The notes beneath the pieces are model-generated. The model did not search any database and was not told the DNA's origin. It was given only the letters and a program-made list of their open reading frames with translations. 64,000 nt of DNA from Fontibacillus phaseoli (GTDB taxonomy: Bacteria > Bacillota > Bacilli > Paenibacillales > Paenibacillaceae), in assembly GCF_003337355.1 (NCBI RefSeq), contig NZ_QPJW01000011.1, positions 1 to 64,000 on the forward strand, read 5' to 3'. This document shows positions 27,781 through 36,959 of this stretch, in pieces (position 1 is the stretch's first letter; every line of letters begins with the position of its first letter). A program made the translations under genes and the position numbers.

Positions 27781-29591
27781 CGCAATCCCTCCCGCTGCAG
27801 TGCGGCCAATTGATAATAAGCGCCATGGCGCGCCATAAGTTCTTTATGGGTGCCCGTCTCGGCCACTCGCCCCTGATCCATCACGACGATCTCGTCCATA
27901 TCCCGCATCCAGTGCAGGCGATGCGTCGCCAGGATGACGAGCTTCCCTGCAAACAGCGGAAGCATCGTCTCTTTCAATTCATACTCCGTCTCGATATCGA
28001 GGTGCGCGGTCGGCTCATCAAGCAAAATCACCGGCCGCTCGCTCAGCAGCGCCCGGGCCAGCGCCACGCGCTGCTCCTGCCCACCGCTGAGCGGACGCCC
28101 CCCGCCGCCGATGGGCTCATCCAGCCCGCCGGGCAGGCTTGCGATCAGCGCGCCAAGCCCGGCGGCCTCCGCCGCCGCTTTCACATCGCCGGGCGAAGCG
28201 TCCGGCTTGTTGAAGGAAATATTGTCAGCCAGCGAGCCGCTGAAAATATAAGGCTTCTGCGGAATGTATGTAATCTGCTTCCGCCAATCTTCCGGGCTCA
28301 AATCGCCCAGTACCGTGCCGTTCAGCTCAATGCTTCCCGCCGTCGGGCGCAGAAATCCGCCGAGCACATCGATCAGTGTCGATTTGCCGGCACCGCTCTC
28401 GCCGATAACGCCGATCTTGCGCATCCCGCCGATCTCCAGATCTACACTGTCCAGAGACGGACGCGTTTCCGATCCGCCCGCTTCCTCCGTTATCCCGGCT
28501 ATATCGGCCTTTTCCCGATCTCCGGCACCATCGGCAGAATCCCTTTCCGCCTCATGCGTCATGCCCACGCCGCGCAGCATCAATGTACTCTGCGGCGTCC
28601 ACTTCATATCGGCGCCCGCCGGAACCGGCGCCGCCTTGGCCGCCTCTTTCTCCGCGGACGCGATGATCGCCTCCATCGCTTCGCCGGCTTCTTTGCCGTC
28701 CAGCGTCGCGTGGAAGTCGGCGCCGACCATCCGCACCGGCAAGAAGTATTCCGGCGCCAAAATCAACACCGTCAGCGCCGGCAGCAGTTCGATCTGTCCC
28801 TTCACCAGCGGCAAGCCCAGGCTTACCGCCACGGACGCCACGGACAGCATCGTAAAGAAATCCAGCGCAAACGAGGACAGGAACGCGACGCGAAGCGTCC
28901 GCATCGTCGCGGAACGGTAGGAATCGCTGACCCGGTCAATGGAATCGATATGATTCTTGCTGCGTCCGAGAAACTTCAACGTCTCCAACCCGCGCAGCGA
29001 ATCGACAAAATGATTCGACAGCGTGCGGTAGGTCTTTAACTGGCGTTCCGTCTGCTTGCGGGCAGCCAAGCCGATCAGGATCATAAAAATGATCAAAATC
29101 GGCAACGTCACTAGCAAGATGACCGCCGAGGTCTTGTTCAGGGTAAACACGTACAACCAAACCAACGCCGGAGTAATCCCCGTCGCCAGCATCCTCGGCA
29201 GAAACAGCTCCAGGTAGTTACGGAACTTCGTTACACCCTCAAGAACGAGGGTAACGAGATTTCCCGTGCCTTCCTGACCGGCAAAGCGCGGACCCAGCTC
29301 AAACAATTTGGTCAACACCTGTTTGCGCAGGGACTGCCCGGTCACTTCGGCAAACCGGTAGGCCGTCTTCTGCATCAGCAGCCCGCTTCCCTGCCGGGCC
29401 ATAAAAGCAAGCAGGAACAGGCCGACCCCGCCGGCTTGTTCCTGCAGCTTGGCGCCGGCAAACAGGGCGGAGATGACCTCCGCCAACCATTTTGCCTGCA
29501 ATATGATAGCTATGGTTTGAATCAGGGTCAGGCCGGCCATGATGGCAAGAACCGGCTTGATCCCTTTGTATTTCATTAGTCCGCGACCCAT
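27777..29591 (-). CDS. cydD: CydD, ABC subunit for cytochrome bd assembly
   Basis: Half-transporter of 604 aa with six TM segments (about 10-280), then an acidic, poorly conserved linker (about 320-375), then the ATPase: Walker A GESGAGKST, signature LSGGQEQ, Walker B ILLDEPTAHLD, switch ATHRLHW. It pairs with CydC. Its ATG shares one base with the cydB stop and has GGAG five bases upstream, so translation is coupled. Confidence 0.93.
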   Translation of the reverse strand: MGRGLMKYKGIKPVLAIMAGLTLIQTIAIILQAKWLAEVISALFAGAKLQEQAGGVGLFLLAFMARQGSGLLMQKTAYRFAEVTGQSLRKQVLTKLFELGPRFAGQEGTGNLVTLVLEGVTKFRNYLELFLPRMLATGITPALVWLYVFTLNKTSAVILLVTLPILIIFMILIGLAARKQTERQLKTYRTLSNHFVDSLRGLETLKFLGRSKNHIDSIDRVSDSYRSATMRTLRVAFLSSFALDFFTMLSVASVAVSLGLPLVKGQIELLPALTVLILAPEYFLPVRMVGADFHATLDGKEAGEAMEAIIASAEKEAAKAAPVPAGADMKWTPQSTLMLRGVGMTHEAERDSADGAGDREKADIAGITEEAGGSETRPSLDSVDLEIGGMRKIGVIGESGAGKSTLIDVLGGFLRPTAGSIELNGTVLGDLSPEDWRKQITYIPQKPYIFSGSLADNISFNKPDASPGDVKAAAEAAGLGALIASLPGGLDEPIGGGGRPLSGGQEQRVALARALLSERPVILLDEPTAHLDIETEYELKETMLPLFAGKLVILATHRLHWMRDMDEIVVMDQGRVAETGTHKELMARHGAYYQLAALQREGLR

Positions 29592-30607
29592 TAGTACTCC
29601 AAATGCTCCTTTTCATGAACACGTTTATGGAAAACAAAGTAGCTCCAGATCTGATATCCCAGTACGAACGGCAGCAGTGTCAAGGCTACGATCGTCATGA
29701 CTTTCAACGAATATTGGCCGGATGCCGCATTAGTAATTGTTAGTGAAAACGTCTCGCTGATTGAGCTGACCATGACCCGCGGGAACAAACCGACGAATAC
29801 GGAGGAGATCGAGAGCGCGATGAGCGCGCCCGTCATGCCGAATGCCCAGCCGTCCCTTTGTTTGGACATGAACATTCCCGCGAGCAGGAAGCAGACCAGG
29901 CCGACTACAGCAAGCAGTCCCAGGACCAACCCACGAACTTCGAACACGTCCGTCTGGAAATAAGTCATTATGGCAAAAATAACAAACAAGGCTGCCAACG
30001 GAATCAATAGTTTCTTGGCCAGTTTCCGCGCACGCTCTTGCAAGGAACCGGTCGTCCGCAGTGATGCGAACATGAGCCCGTGGACCAGGCAAAGCACGAC
30101 GACGGTAATTCCGCCTACTAATGTATATATATTAACCATATCCAACAGACCGGCTTTCATTTCCATGTCGCCGTCAATCGGCAAACCTTTCATCAGGCCG
30201 GAAAAAACGACCCCCAGCAGGAACGGTGGCAGGAGGCTGCCGAGGAAAATCGCCACGTCCCAGGTACCTTTCCATTTCCCGTTCGCTACTTTCCCACGGA
30301 ATTCAAACGCCACCCCGCGGGCGATCAAGGCAAGCAGAAGCACTACGAGCGGGGTATAATATCCGCTGAACATCGTGGCGTACCAGTTCGGGAATGCCGC
30401 GAACATCGCGCCGCCCGCGGTCAGCAGCCACACTTCGTTAGCGTCCCAGAACGGGCCGATGGAGTTGATCAGCACGCGCCGCTCCATATCATTTTTGGCA
30501 AGAAAACGAGTGCTCATTCCGACGCCGAAATCAAATCCTTCCAGGAAGAAGAAACCGATGAACAATACGGCCACAAGCACAAACCAGAGTTCATTAAGAG
30601 ACAGCAT
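29591..30607 (-). CDS. cydB: cytochrome bd quinol oxidase subunit II
   Basis: Membrane subunit of 338 aa with eight or nine TM segments. FFLEGFDFGVGM near the N-terminus and GPFWDANEVWLLTAGGAMFAA are CydB signatures. With CydA it forms the high-affinity quinol oxidase. The ATG at 30607 has AAGGAGGG six bases upstream; an 18-residue longer frame exists but reads through this site. It overlaps the end of cydA by 14 bp. Confidence 0.95.
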   Translation of the reverse strand: MLSLNELWFVLVAVLFIGFFFLEGFDFGVGMSTRFLAKNDMERRVLINSIGPFWDANEVWLLTAGGAMFAAFPNWYATMFSGYYTPLVVLLLALIARGVAFEFRGKVANGKWKGTWDVAIFLGSLLPPFLLGVVFSGLMKGLPIDGDMEMKAGLLDMVNIYTLVGGITVVVLCLVHGLMFASLRTTGSLQERARKLAKKLLIPLAALFVIFAIMTYFQTDVFEVRGLVLGLLAVVGLVCFLLAGMFMSKQRDGWAFGMTGALIALSISSVFVGLFPRVMVSSISETFSLTITNAASGQYSLKVMTIVALTLLPFVLGYQIWSYFVFHKRVHEKEHLEY

Positions 30608-31994
30608 GGTATCCCTCCTTAGAGTATGGATCCGACGAGTGATCGTCGATGTTCTCGGCATACGGCCCCTTCTTGATCGTCTTCACGAACAAGTAGATCA
30701 TCACAATCGCCAGCGCGGTGTAAATCGTGCAGTAGGCGATCAGGGAGAACAACAGTTGGCCTGAAGTAACGCTCGGCGAAACGCTGTCCTTCGTCTGCAT
30801 ATAACCGAATACCGTCCACGGCTGACGCCCGAATTCCGTCATCACCCAGCCAGCCGTATTTGCAATAAACGGAAGCGAAATGCCCCACAACATGCAGCGG
30901 TAGAAAAATTTATTCGGTTTTTCCAGCTTTTTGCGCCAAGCCAGATACGCCCCGTACATTCCGAGCAGAATCATCAGACAGCCGGCGACGATCATGATCC
31001 GGAAGCTCCAGAAGGTCGTGCGGACCGGAGGAATGTAGTCGCCAGGGCCATAGGCTTGTTCATACTCCGCTTGCAGTTGGTGCATGCCTTTGACTTCACC
31101 GGAGAACGAGCTATAAGACAAAAAACTGAGCAAATAAGGAATCTTGATTTCAAAATTGTTCTTTTCATTGTCGGAATCGATATGAGCGTATACCGTCCAC
31201 GGAGCAGGGTCGCCGCTCTTGCCCCAAAGCCCTTCGGAAGCCGCCATTTTCATCGGTTGGGTCTTCACCAGGTATTGCGCCTGCTGATGGCCGAACAACG
31301 CGGTGGCGAAGGAGGCGGTCAGGCCGACGATGATAGCGATCGTAAACGATTTTTTGAAAAATTGCACATCCTGCTTGCGCAGCATTTTATAGGCACTGAT
31401 GCCCGTAATCATGAATGCGCCCGTGGCAAAGGCACCCAGCACGGTATGCGGAAATTCCACCCACAATTGGCCGTTGCCGATCAGGGCAAAGAAATCGTTC
31501 ATTTCTGCACGCCCATTGTTGATCTCAAAGCCAACCGGTCTTTGCATGAAAGAGTTGGCGGCCAAAATCCAGAATGCCGATGCGGTTGTTCCGAGCGCCA
31601 CCAGCCAGATGCAGACCATGTGGACCTTTTTGGACAACCGGTCCCAGCCGAAGATCCACAGCCCGATGAAAGTGGACTCCATAAAGAAGGCAAACAGGGC
31701 TTCCACCGCCAGAGGCGCGCCAAAAACGTCACCTACAAACCGTGAGTAGTCCGACCAGTTCATCCCGAACTGGAATTCTTGAATAATCCCTGTGACAACG
31801 CCGACGGCAAAGTTGATCAGGAACAATTTCCCCCAGAACTTCGCCATCCGTTTGTATTCCTCTTTGCCTTTGACGACATACATGGTCTCCATAATCGCAA
31901 CCAAGAGCACCAGACCGATGGACAAAGGAACGAAGAAGAAGTGGAAAATGGTTGTCGCCGCAAATTGAAGTCGTGCCAGCACTAACACATCCAT
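30594..31994 (-). CDS. cydA: cytochrome bd quinol oxidase subunit I
   Basis: Heme-binding subunit of 466 aa, starting MDVLVLARLQFAATTIFHFFFVP with the conserved His ligand of the high-spin heme. GRQPWTVFGYMQTKDSVSP is the conserved segment after the Q-loop, and FMESTFIGLWIFGWDRL is also typical. The Q-loop is short, as in Firmicutes. The oxidase works at low oxygen and resists NO and cyanide. Three FNR/Rex-like dyads lie 97-191 bp upstream. An earlier in-frame start at 32021 would add nine residues. Confidence 0.95.
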   Translation of the reverse strand: MDVLVLARLQFAATTIFHFFFVPLSIGLVLLVAIMETMYVVKGKEEYKRMAKFWGKLFLINFAVGVVTGIIQEFQFGMNWSDYSRFVGDVFGAPLAVEALFAFFMESTFIGLWIFGWDRLSKKVHMVCIWLVALGTTASAFWILAANSFMQRPVGFEINNGRAEMNDFFALIGNGQLWVEFPHTVLGAFATGAFMITGISAYKMLRKQDVQFFKKSFTIAIIVGLTASFATALFGHQQAQYLVKTQPMKMAASEGLWGKSGDPAPWTVYAHIDSDNEKNNFEIKIPYLLSFLSYSSFSGEVKGMHQLQAEYEQAYGPGDYIPPVRTTFWSFRIMIVAGCLMILLGMYGAYLAWRKKLEKPNKFFYRCMLWGISLPFIANTAGWVMTEFGRQPWTVFGYMQTKDSVSPSVTSGQLLFSLIAYCTIYTALAIVMIYLFVKTIKKGPYAENIDDHSSDPYSKEGYHAVS

Positions 31995-32090
31995 GATTTT
32001 TCTTCCCTCTTTCTCACACAATATTAATTCTTAACTAATGTGAATTCTATCACGGAATTATGAAGATACACGGGTAAAAAGTAATAATTT

Positions 32091-32185
32091 TGTGACAAGA
32101 ATCACATGATAGATGTCACAATCGTGAACAAAGTTAAAAAAACCTTGCTGCGCCGCTGACTTTTCATTTCGGGTCACGGTTGTGA
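32091..32185. promoter_or_regulatory. FNR/Rex-type operator cluster upstream of cydA
   Basis: TGTGACAAGAATCACA (32091-32106) is a perfect TGTGA-N6-TCACA FNR/CRP palindrome. TGTCACAATCGTGAACA (32114-32130) and TCACGGTTGTGA (32174-32185) are further dyads built from the same GTCAC/GTGA half-sites. The cluster fits oxygen or NADH/NAD control of cydABDC. Confidence 0.65.
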
Positions 32186-32206
32186 AAAAACTGTGTCAGC
32201 CGTAAA

Positions 32207-32569
32207 TCATCTAGATTTCCGTCCGTCCACCATATGCCGGATCGTCAGTACCGGATGGGACCACAGCATGCGGGGACCGGCATATCGCATCACCTCTTTG
32301 ATCATTTCCCGCGGATCCGGGGCGTAGCAGTGGACCGGACAGTCCACGCAGGTCGATTTTTCTTCCCCGAAACGGCAGAATGACAACCGGTTCATGGCGT
32401 AACGGTGCATCTCCCGGCAATCCGGGCATAACCCGCCTTGCTTTTGTTCCTTTCGATGCTTGCCTTTGCAGAAAATTTCGATCATGTGTCCGACCGTCGC
32501 CTTTTCCCGGCGGATTCTCGTTCCTTCCTGACGATGTTCCCGTCCGGGTTCTCTAGTCCTCCTGTCCAT
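32207..32569 (-). CDS. YgbA-type nitrous oxide-stimulated promoter family protein
   Basis: Protein of 120 aa with many Cys: CPDCREMHRYAMNRLSFCRFG, then TCVDCPVHCYAPDPREMIK and MRYAGPRMLWSHP. This is the conserved pattern of the YgbA_NO family, which in enterobacteria is induced by nitric oxide under NsrR. The Cys pattern suggests metal or Fe-S binding. It lies directly upstream of cydABDC on the same strand, 212 bp before cydA, and cytochrome bd is NO-tolerant. ATG 32569 has GGAGG six bases upstream. The exact function is not established here. Confidence 0.85.
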   Translation of the reverse strand: MDRRTREPGREHRQEGTRIRREKATVGHMIEIFCKGKHRKEQKQGGLCPDCREMHRYAMNRLSFCRFGEEKSTCVDCPVHCYAPDPREMIKEVMRYAGPRMLWSHPVLTIRHMVDGRKSR

Positions 32570-32617
32570 CTCCAACCTCCGATTATGACTTGCGATTTTG
32601 TATTCGTAACTCTCCGG

Positions 32618-34261
32618 TCACGGCAATTTTGCGGTAAAAGCTTTTTGCCACAGGATCCAGTTGGCGGCCAGCAGCAGCGCCGCGTACACATAGGTGCCGA
32701 AACTGATCATAGTAGCCACATAATGCACCAGCGCGAAGGCCGACAGCAGCAGCATAAGCGGAATCATGCGCAGGCCTTCGCTCTGCTGCGCCGTTTCAAA
32801 CCGTTCGGAGAACGGCAGTGCTTTGCTCAGATAAGCAAAACAAATCACGGTATAGACTAAAATGGCGAGGCCGGCTACGATCAAATCCGGAACAACCCCG
32901 GCGCCGAACAGAATGGCAAAGATGACGGCCTCCGCCGCATACAGGGGCAAAATGAGCCGGACCACGGCGGCAATCAGAGTCCCCCGGTAAACCGGAACCC
33001 GATCCCCGATCGGCAAAACCCGGTAAATCCAGGCCGCCTTGTAGCTTCCCGAATATTTGAGCATTAAAAGAACGCTCGGCACCAGCAGGGCGCAAAAATA
33101 AATAAACAGATACAGCTTACTCCCCGGAAGTCCCGAGATTCCGCCCTCCGTGCCGTTCGTAAACAAAAAAATGAAAGGGAAAATCAGCGAAAATCCAATG
33201 GAAGGATACACCTTTAGCTTAAATTCGCGTTCATTTCCCATCATCGTCCAGGCAAACCGAAAAAATACTTGTTCCTGCGGGCTCGAGCACAGCAGGCGGG
33301 ATATCGCCTTCAGCCCTTTTCCCGCACTCTCTTTTTTGCGGCTGCCCGGGTCGGACAGCTTCTGCAGATTCTTTTCCAGCGAAGGCATCAGTTTCAGATA
33401 CAACAGGAAGGCCAGCACCGGAACGGCTAAAGCCAATAATGAAAGCAAAAGAAACAGCGGATTCCCGTCCCTGTGCAGCATCGTCTCGAACGGTGCGCCG
33501 AACCACAGCGGAGGAAGGGCGAACTGCCACCATTTTGGCTGGAACGCCGCCTGCTGCATATCCACGAAATCGAAAAGCCGAATCAGCAACTGGTACCCGA
33601 GCGCGATGGCGATGGTGAGTCCGATTTGCACATAATTGATGAAGTCCTTCAGCTTCTCCCCGTCAAAAAATTTAAGCACGCCCAGATAAATCAGCGCCGT
33701 AATTACGACGATTAAGAGGTCCATCAAGACCAATTCCACCGCGAACAGCAGGAAAAATCCGACTCCGTGCCGCACAAGCCCTACTCCCAGCGGAACGATC
33801 GCAATTGCCCCGGTAAGAAAAAACATATAAAAACAGATATGAAGCATCTTCGCCATCGCAATGGTTCTACGGTTCACCGGTTTCGTGGATAAAATGTTGC
33901 GGTCCCGGATATCCAGCAGCACGGAGGAGAAGTCCGATATTAACGAAGTCATGATCATGAACATAAAAATGCCGAAAACGAGGCTCATCTGAAAAATAAA
34001 GTTATCCCCGAGGGCCACGAACATGGAACTGAACGCCCCGAAAATCAGGTACAGCCACAAGGAGCCGAAAAACTGGTTTTTTTCCGTCCCGCCGTCTTCC
34101 CCATCCTTTTTCCGGGACTTGCCGATAATCGTGGGCACTCTTCTTCCGTCCATCGTCAGCTTGACTTGGAGAATGCGCCGCATCACGGGATAATCCACCC
34201 CTATTTTTCCGAAACCGCCTTTGAACCGGTCCAGCACCCGCAACAAACTCGACTCGTTCAT
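32618..34261 (-). CDS. ABC-2 type permease, large
   Basis: Membrane protein of 547 aa with about 12 hydrophobic segments beginning near residue 65. The first 60 residues are soluble and basic. The central loop (about 310-340) is charged. It follows its ATPase gene by 3 bp. Size and layout resemble YthQ of B. subtilis more than EcsB, but this is only by length and order. It is probably an exporter; substrate unknown. Confidence 0.8.
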   Translation of the reverse strand: MNESSLLRVLDRFKGGFGKIGVDYPVMRRILQVKLTMDGRRVPTIIGKSRKKDGEDGGTEKNQFFGSLWLYLIFGAFSSMFVALGDNFIFQMSLVFGIFMFMIMTSLISDFSSVLLDIRDRNILSTKPVNRRTIAMAKMLHICFYMFFLTGAIAIVPLGVGLVRHGVGFFLLFAVELVLMDLLIVVITALIYLGVLKFFDGEKLKDFINYVQIGLTIAIALGYQLLIRLFDFVDMQQAAFQPKWWQFALPPLWFGAPFETMLHRDGNPLFLLLSLLALAVPVLAFLLYLKLMPSLEKNLQKLSDPGSRKKESAGKGLKAISRLLCSSPQEQVFFRFAWTMMGNEREFKLKVYPSIGFSLIFPFIFLFTNGTEGGISGLPGSKLYLFIYFCALLVPSVLLMLKYSGSYKAAWIYRVLPIGDRVPVYRGTLIAAVVRLILPLYAAEAVIFAILFGAGVVPDLIVAGLAILVYTVICFAYLSKALPFSERFETAQQSEGLRMIPLMLLLSAFALVHYVATMISFGTYVYAALLLAANWILWQKAFTAKLP

Positions 34262-34264
34262 CGG

Positions 34265-35053
34265 CTACACCTCTTGCACGATCGCCACGAACTGCTCCGC
34301 GATCTCCCGATGCTCGTTAAATCCGGTCAACTGATTGAAGATCTGCTCCAGCGACCCTTCCTGGCTCTGGCCCTTCAACTGCTCGAAGCTGCCGTCCGCC
34401 ACGATGCGTCCCCCGTCCAGCAGAATGATCCGGTCGCTGATCTTTTCCACGACGTCCATAATGTGCGAGGAATAGAAGACTGTTTTCCCTTGAGCGGCCA
34501 ACAGGGCAAGAATTTCCTTCACAACCATCACGCTGTTGGCATCCAGCCCGCTCAGCGGCTCGTCGAGGAACAGAATATCCGGATTATGCAGCAGGCTGGA
34601 AATAATCAGCACCTTCTGCTTCATTCCTTTGGAAAAGGTGGCTATCCGCACGTTGAACACACCCCTCAGCCCGAACATTTCCATCAGGCGCTTCGCTTTG
34701 CTCTCCGCCTCCATGAAACTCAGGCCGTACAGCTCGCCTATAAACGTCAGATACTCCCGCGCTGTCAGCGTATCGTACATTTCCGCAACTTCCGGCACAT
34801 AGCCGATGCGCTTCTTGTACTCCACTCCGCCGTCGCTCGGGCTTGCGCCGAAAATCCGGACTTCGCCGGTGTATCCTTCGACGAGGCCCAACATAATTTT
34901 TACCGTCGTGCTCTTGCCCGCCCCGTTAGGGCCGATGTATCCGATGATTTGCCCGGGATGCACGTCCAAATCGATGCCGTTCAAGACATAGCTGTCCGCA
35001 AACTTCTTTCTTAAATCCCGTAAAGTAATGACAGGACTGTTGTCAATAGTCAT
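34265..35053 (-). CDS. ABC-2 transporter ATP-binding protein
   Basis: ATPase of 262 aa with Walker A GPNGAGKST, signature FSKGMKQ, Walker B ILFLDEPLSGLD and switch SSHIMDV. It provides energy to the 547-aa permease immediately downstream. ATG 35053 has GAGAGGGTGG upstream and the standard N-terminus; an in-frame extension to 35146 is unlikely. Confidence 0.9.
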   Translation of the reverse strand: MTIDNSPVITLRDLRKKFADSYVLNGIDLDVHPGQIIGYIGPNGAGKSTTVKIMLGLVEGYTGEVRIFGASPSDGGVEYKKRIGYVPEVAEMYDTLTAREYLTFIGELYGLSFMEAESKAKRLMEMFGLRGVFNVRIATFSKGMKQKVLIISSLLHNPDILFLDEPLSGLDANSVMVVKEILALLAAQGKTVFYSSHIMDVVEKISDRIILLDGGRIVADGSFEQLKGQSQEGSLEQIFNQLTGFNEHREIAEQFVAIVQEV

Positions 35054-35223
35054 ATTCCCACCCTCTCCGTTATAAATCATATCTTTGTCCTGACTACGAT
35101 TAGATTGGATTTTTTTCAACCGAATTCCAATAAAGTCTCCGCACATAGTTTAATGCCTGGAAATTGTCCAATTGAAGCACCTATCTTTAAAAAATCCAGG
35201 AAGTCCCATATATAACATTACTG

Positions 35224-35263
35224 CAAAGAAAGACGGAACCCTTCCGGATTCCGTCTTTCTTTG
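35224..35263 (-). terminator. terminator of katA
   Basis: The stem AAGAAAGACGGAA with its near-exact complement lies about 25 bp beyond the katA stop, with short T-runs on both sides. Confidence 0.75.
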
Positions 35264-35287
35264 TGTTTTATTTGGTTCAATTTCCGT

Positions 35288-36763
35288 TTATGCCTCTTGA
35301 TCTTGACTTCCCGCCGCCGGAATGAAGCCGCTGATATCCACGCCCAGGCCTTGCGCGAGGCGCATGCCATAGCCGACATCGGCCCGGAAGAAGTTGCAGA
35401 TGGCACGCAGCCGGGTTTGCTCCGTCGTTTGCTTCAAATCATTCACCAGGTTGCCAATCAGGTTCGCCTGCTCTTCCGGGGTAAAGCTGCGATACAATTC
35501 GCCTGCTTGGGTGAAATCATCTGTCCTGGCGATTTTTTCGCGGCCGATATGTCCGTTCACCGACACGACGCTGTCGCTGTAGCCCGGGTCCTCTTTCGGG
35601 CTTCCGTCCAAGCTGTTCGGCTCATAGTTGACCGGCGAGAGATCCTGCATCACGTTCATGAGACCGTCCCGCTGATGATTGCGAACCGGTGCGTACGGGC
35701 AGTTGACCGGAATTTGCAAATAGTTGGCGCCAAGTCGGTAACGCTGGGTATCCGGGTAGGAGAACAGCCGGCCTTGCAGCAATTTATCTTCCGACGGCTC
35801 GATCCCCGGCACCAGCACGCTTGGAGAAAATGCGGATTGTTCCACTTCGGCAAAGAAATTTTCCGGATTGCGGTTCAGTGTCATCGTACCAACCGGAATG
35901 AGCGGGTAATGAGACTCCGACCACACTTTCGTTGGGTCCAGCGGATCGTAGCTCCACAGATCGACGTCTTCGATCGGCATCAACTGTACGTTCAGCTCCC
36001 ACTGCGGGAAGTTGCCCTGCTCAATCAGATCGTGCAAGTCGCGCGTCGCATGGTTGAAATCGCCGCCTTGCACTTCGCGCACTTCGTCCGCCGACAAGTT
36101 CACCACGCCCTGCTTCGACTTCCATGTGTACTTGACGTAGGTGATTTTCCCTTCGGCATTGATCCACTTAAATGCATGTACGCCAAACCCGTCCATTTGC
36201 CGGTAGTTTGCCGGCGTGCCGTTATCCGAAAACACCCAGGTCATCATGTGCGTCGATTCCGGCGACAGCGACATGAAGTCCCAATAGCGGGCCGGGTCCT
36301 GAATATTCGTATCCGGCGCGGGCTTCAACGAATGGACCATATCAGGGAACTTGATCGCGTCACGAATGAAAAATACCGGCAAATGATTCCCGACCAGATC
36401 ATAGTTGCCTTCCTCCGTATAAAACTTCACCGCAAACCCACGCGGGTCGCGAGCCGTCTCCGGCGAACCTTGACCATGGATCACCGTCGAGAAGCGGACG
36501 AACACCGGCGTTTCCCGTCCTACTGCCTGCAGGAAATGCGCCTTGGTAAATTCGGACATACCGTGCTCGGTAACGAATACCCCGTGAGCCCCCGCACCCC
36601 GTGCATGGACGACGCGTTCAGGAATCCGCTCCCGGTCGAAGTGGGCGATTTTCTCGAGTAAATGGTAATCCTCCAGCAGCGTCGGACCGCGTTGTCCCGC
36701 CGTCCGCGAGTTCTGATTGTCCCCTACTGGCGCTCCCTGATTCGTAGTCAACTGATTATTCAT
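35288..36763 (-). CDS. katA: monofunctional heme catalase
   Basis: Clade-3-size catalase of 491 aa that splits hydrogen peroxide to water and oxygen. The distal His lies in VVHARGAGAHGVF, the distal Asn in LVGNHLPVFF, and the proximal heme-ligand Tyr in RLFSYPDTQRYRLG. All catalytic residues are present. A PerR-like box lies 38 bp upstream of the ATG. Monocistronic with a terminator. Confidence 0.96.
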   Translation of the reverse strand: MNNQLTTNQGAPVGDNQNSRTAGQRGPTLLEDYHLLEKIAHFDRERIPERVVHARGAGAHGVFVTEHGMSEFTKAHFLQAVGRETPVFVRFSTVIHGQGSPETARDPRGFAVKFYTEEGNYDLVGNHLPVFFIRDAIKFPDMVHSLKPAPDTNIQDPARYWDFMSLSPESTHMMTWVFSDNGTPANYRQMDGFGVHAFKWINAEGKITYVKYTWKSKQGVVNLSADEVREVQGGDFNHATRDLHDLIEQGNFPQWELNVQLMPIEDVDLWSYDPLDPTKVWSESHYPLIPVGTMTLNRNPENFFAEVEQSAFSPSVLVPGIEPSEDKLLQGRLFSYPDTQRYRLGANYLQIPVNCPYAPVRNHQRDGLMNVMQDLSPVNYEPNSLDGSPKEDPGYSDSVVSVNGHIGREKIARTDDFTQAGELYRSFTPEEQANLIGNLVNDLKQTTEQTRLRAICNFFRADVGYGMRLAQGLGVDISGFIPAAGSQDQEA

Positions 36764-36800
36764 CTATAAATCATCCTTTCGAATTTAATTACTATTGGAT

Positions 36801-36815
36801 TTAGACTTAATCTAA
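36801..36815 (-). promoter_or_regulatory. PerR-like box upstream of katA
   Basis: The minus strand reads TTAGATTAAGTCTAA, a 7-1-7 dyad with one arm mismatch, close to the PerR consensus TTATAATNATTATAA. B. subtilis katA is under PerR control. Confidence 0.55.
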
Positions 36816-36959
36816 GTTCTGAATTAAATTCTAACATGCCCGCATGTCAATTGGCATGAAGGTTAGATGAGAGGTTGATGAATAAATCTGGATTATTATA
36901 TAAGGAGAATTCAGGAATCATTCCCAGATTAGAAAAAATATAAATTAGATCAGAGTGCT

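Noticed and set aside
27726..29039. 437-residue plus-strand frame
   Set aside because: Antisense shadow of cydD/cydC; low-complexity Arg/Gln/His-rich translation, no ribosome site.
35261..36661. 466-residue plus-strand frame
   Set aside because: Antisense shadow of katA, whose catalytic residues are all intact.
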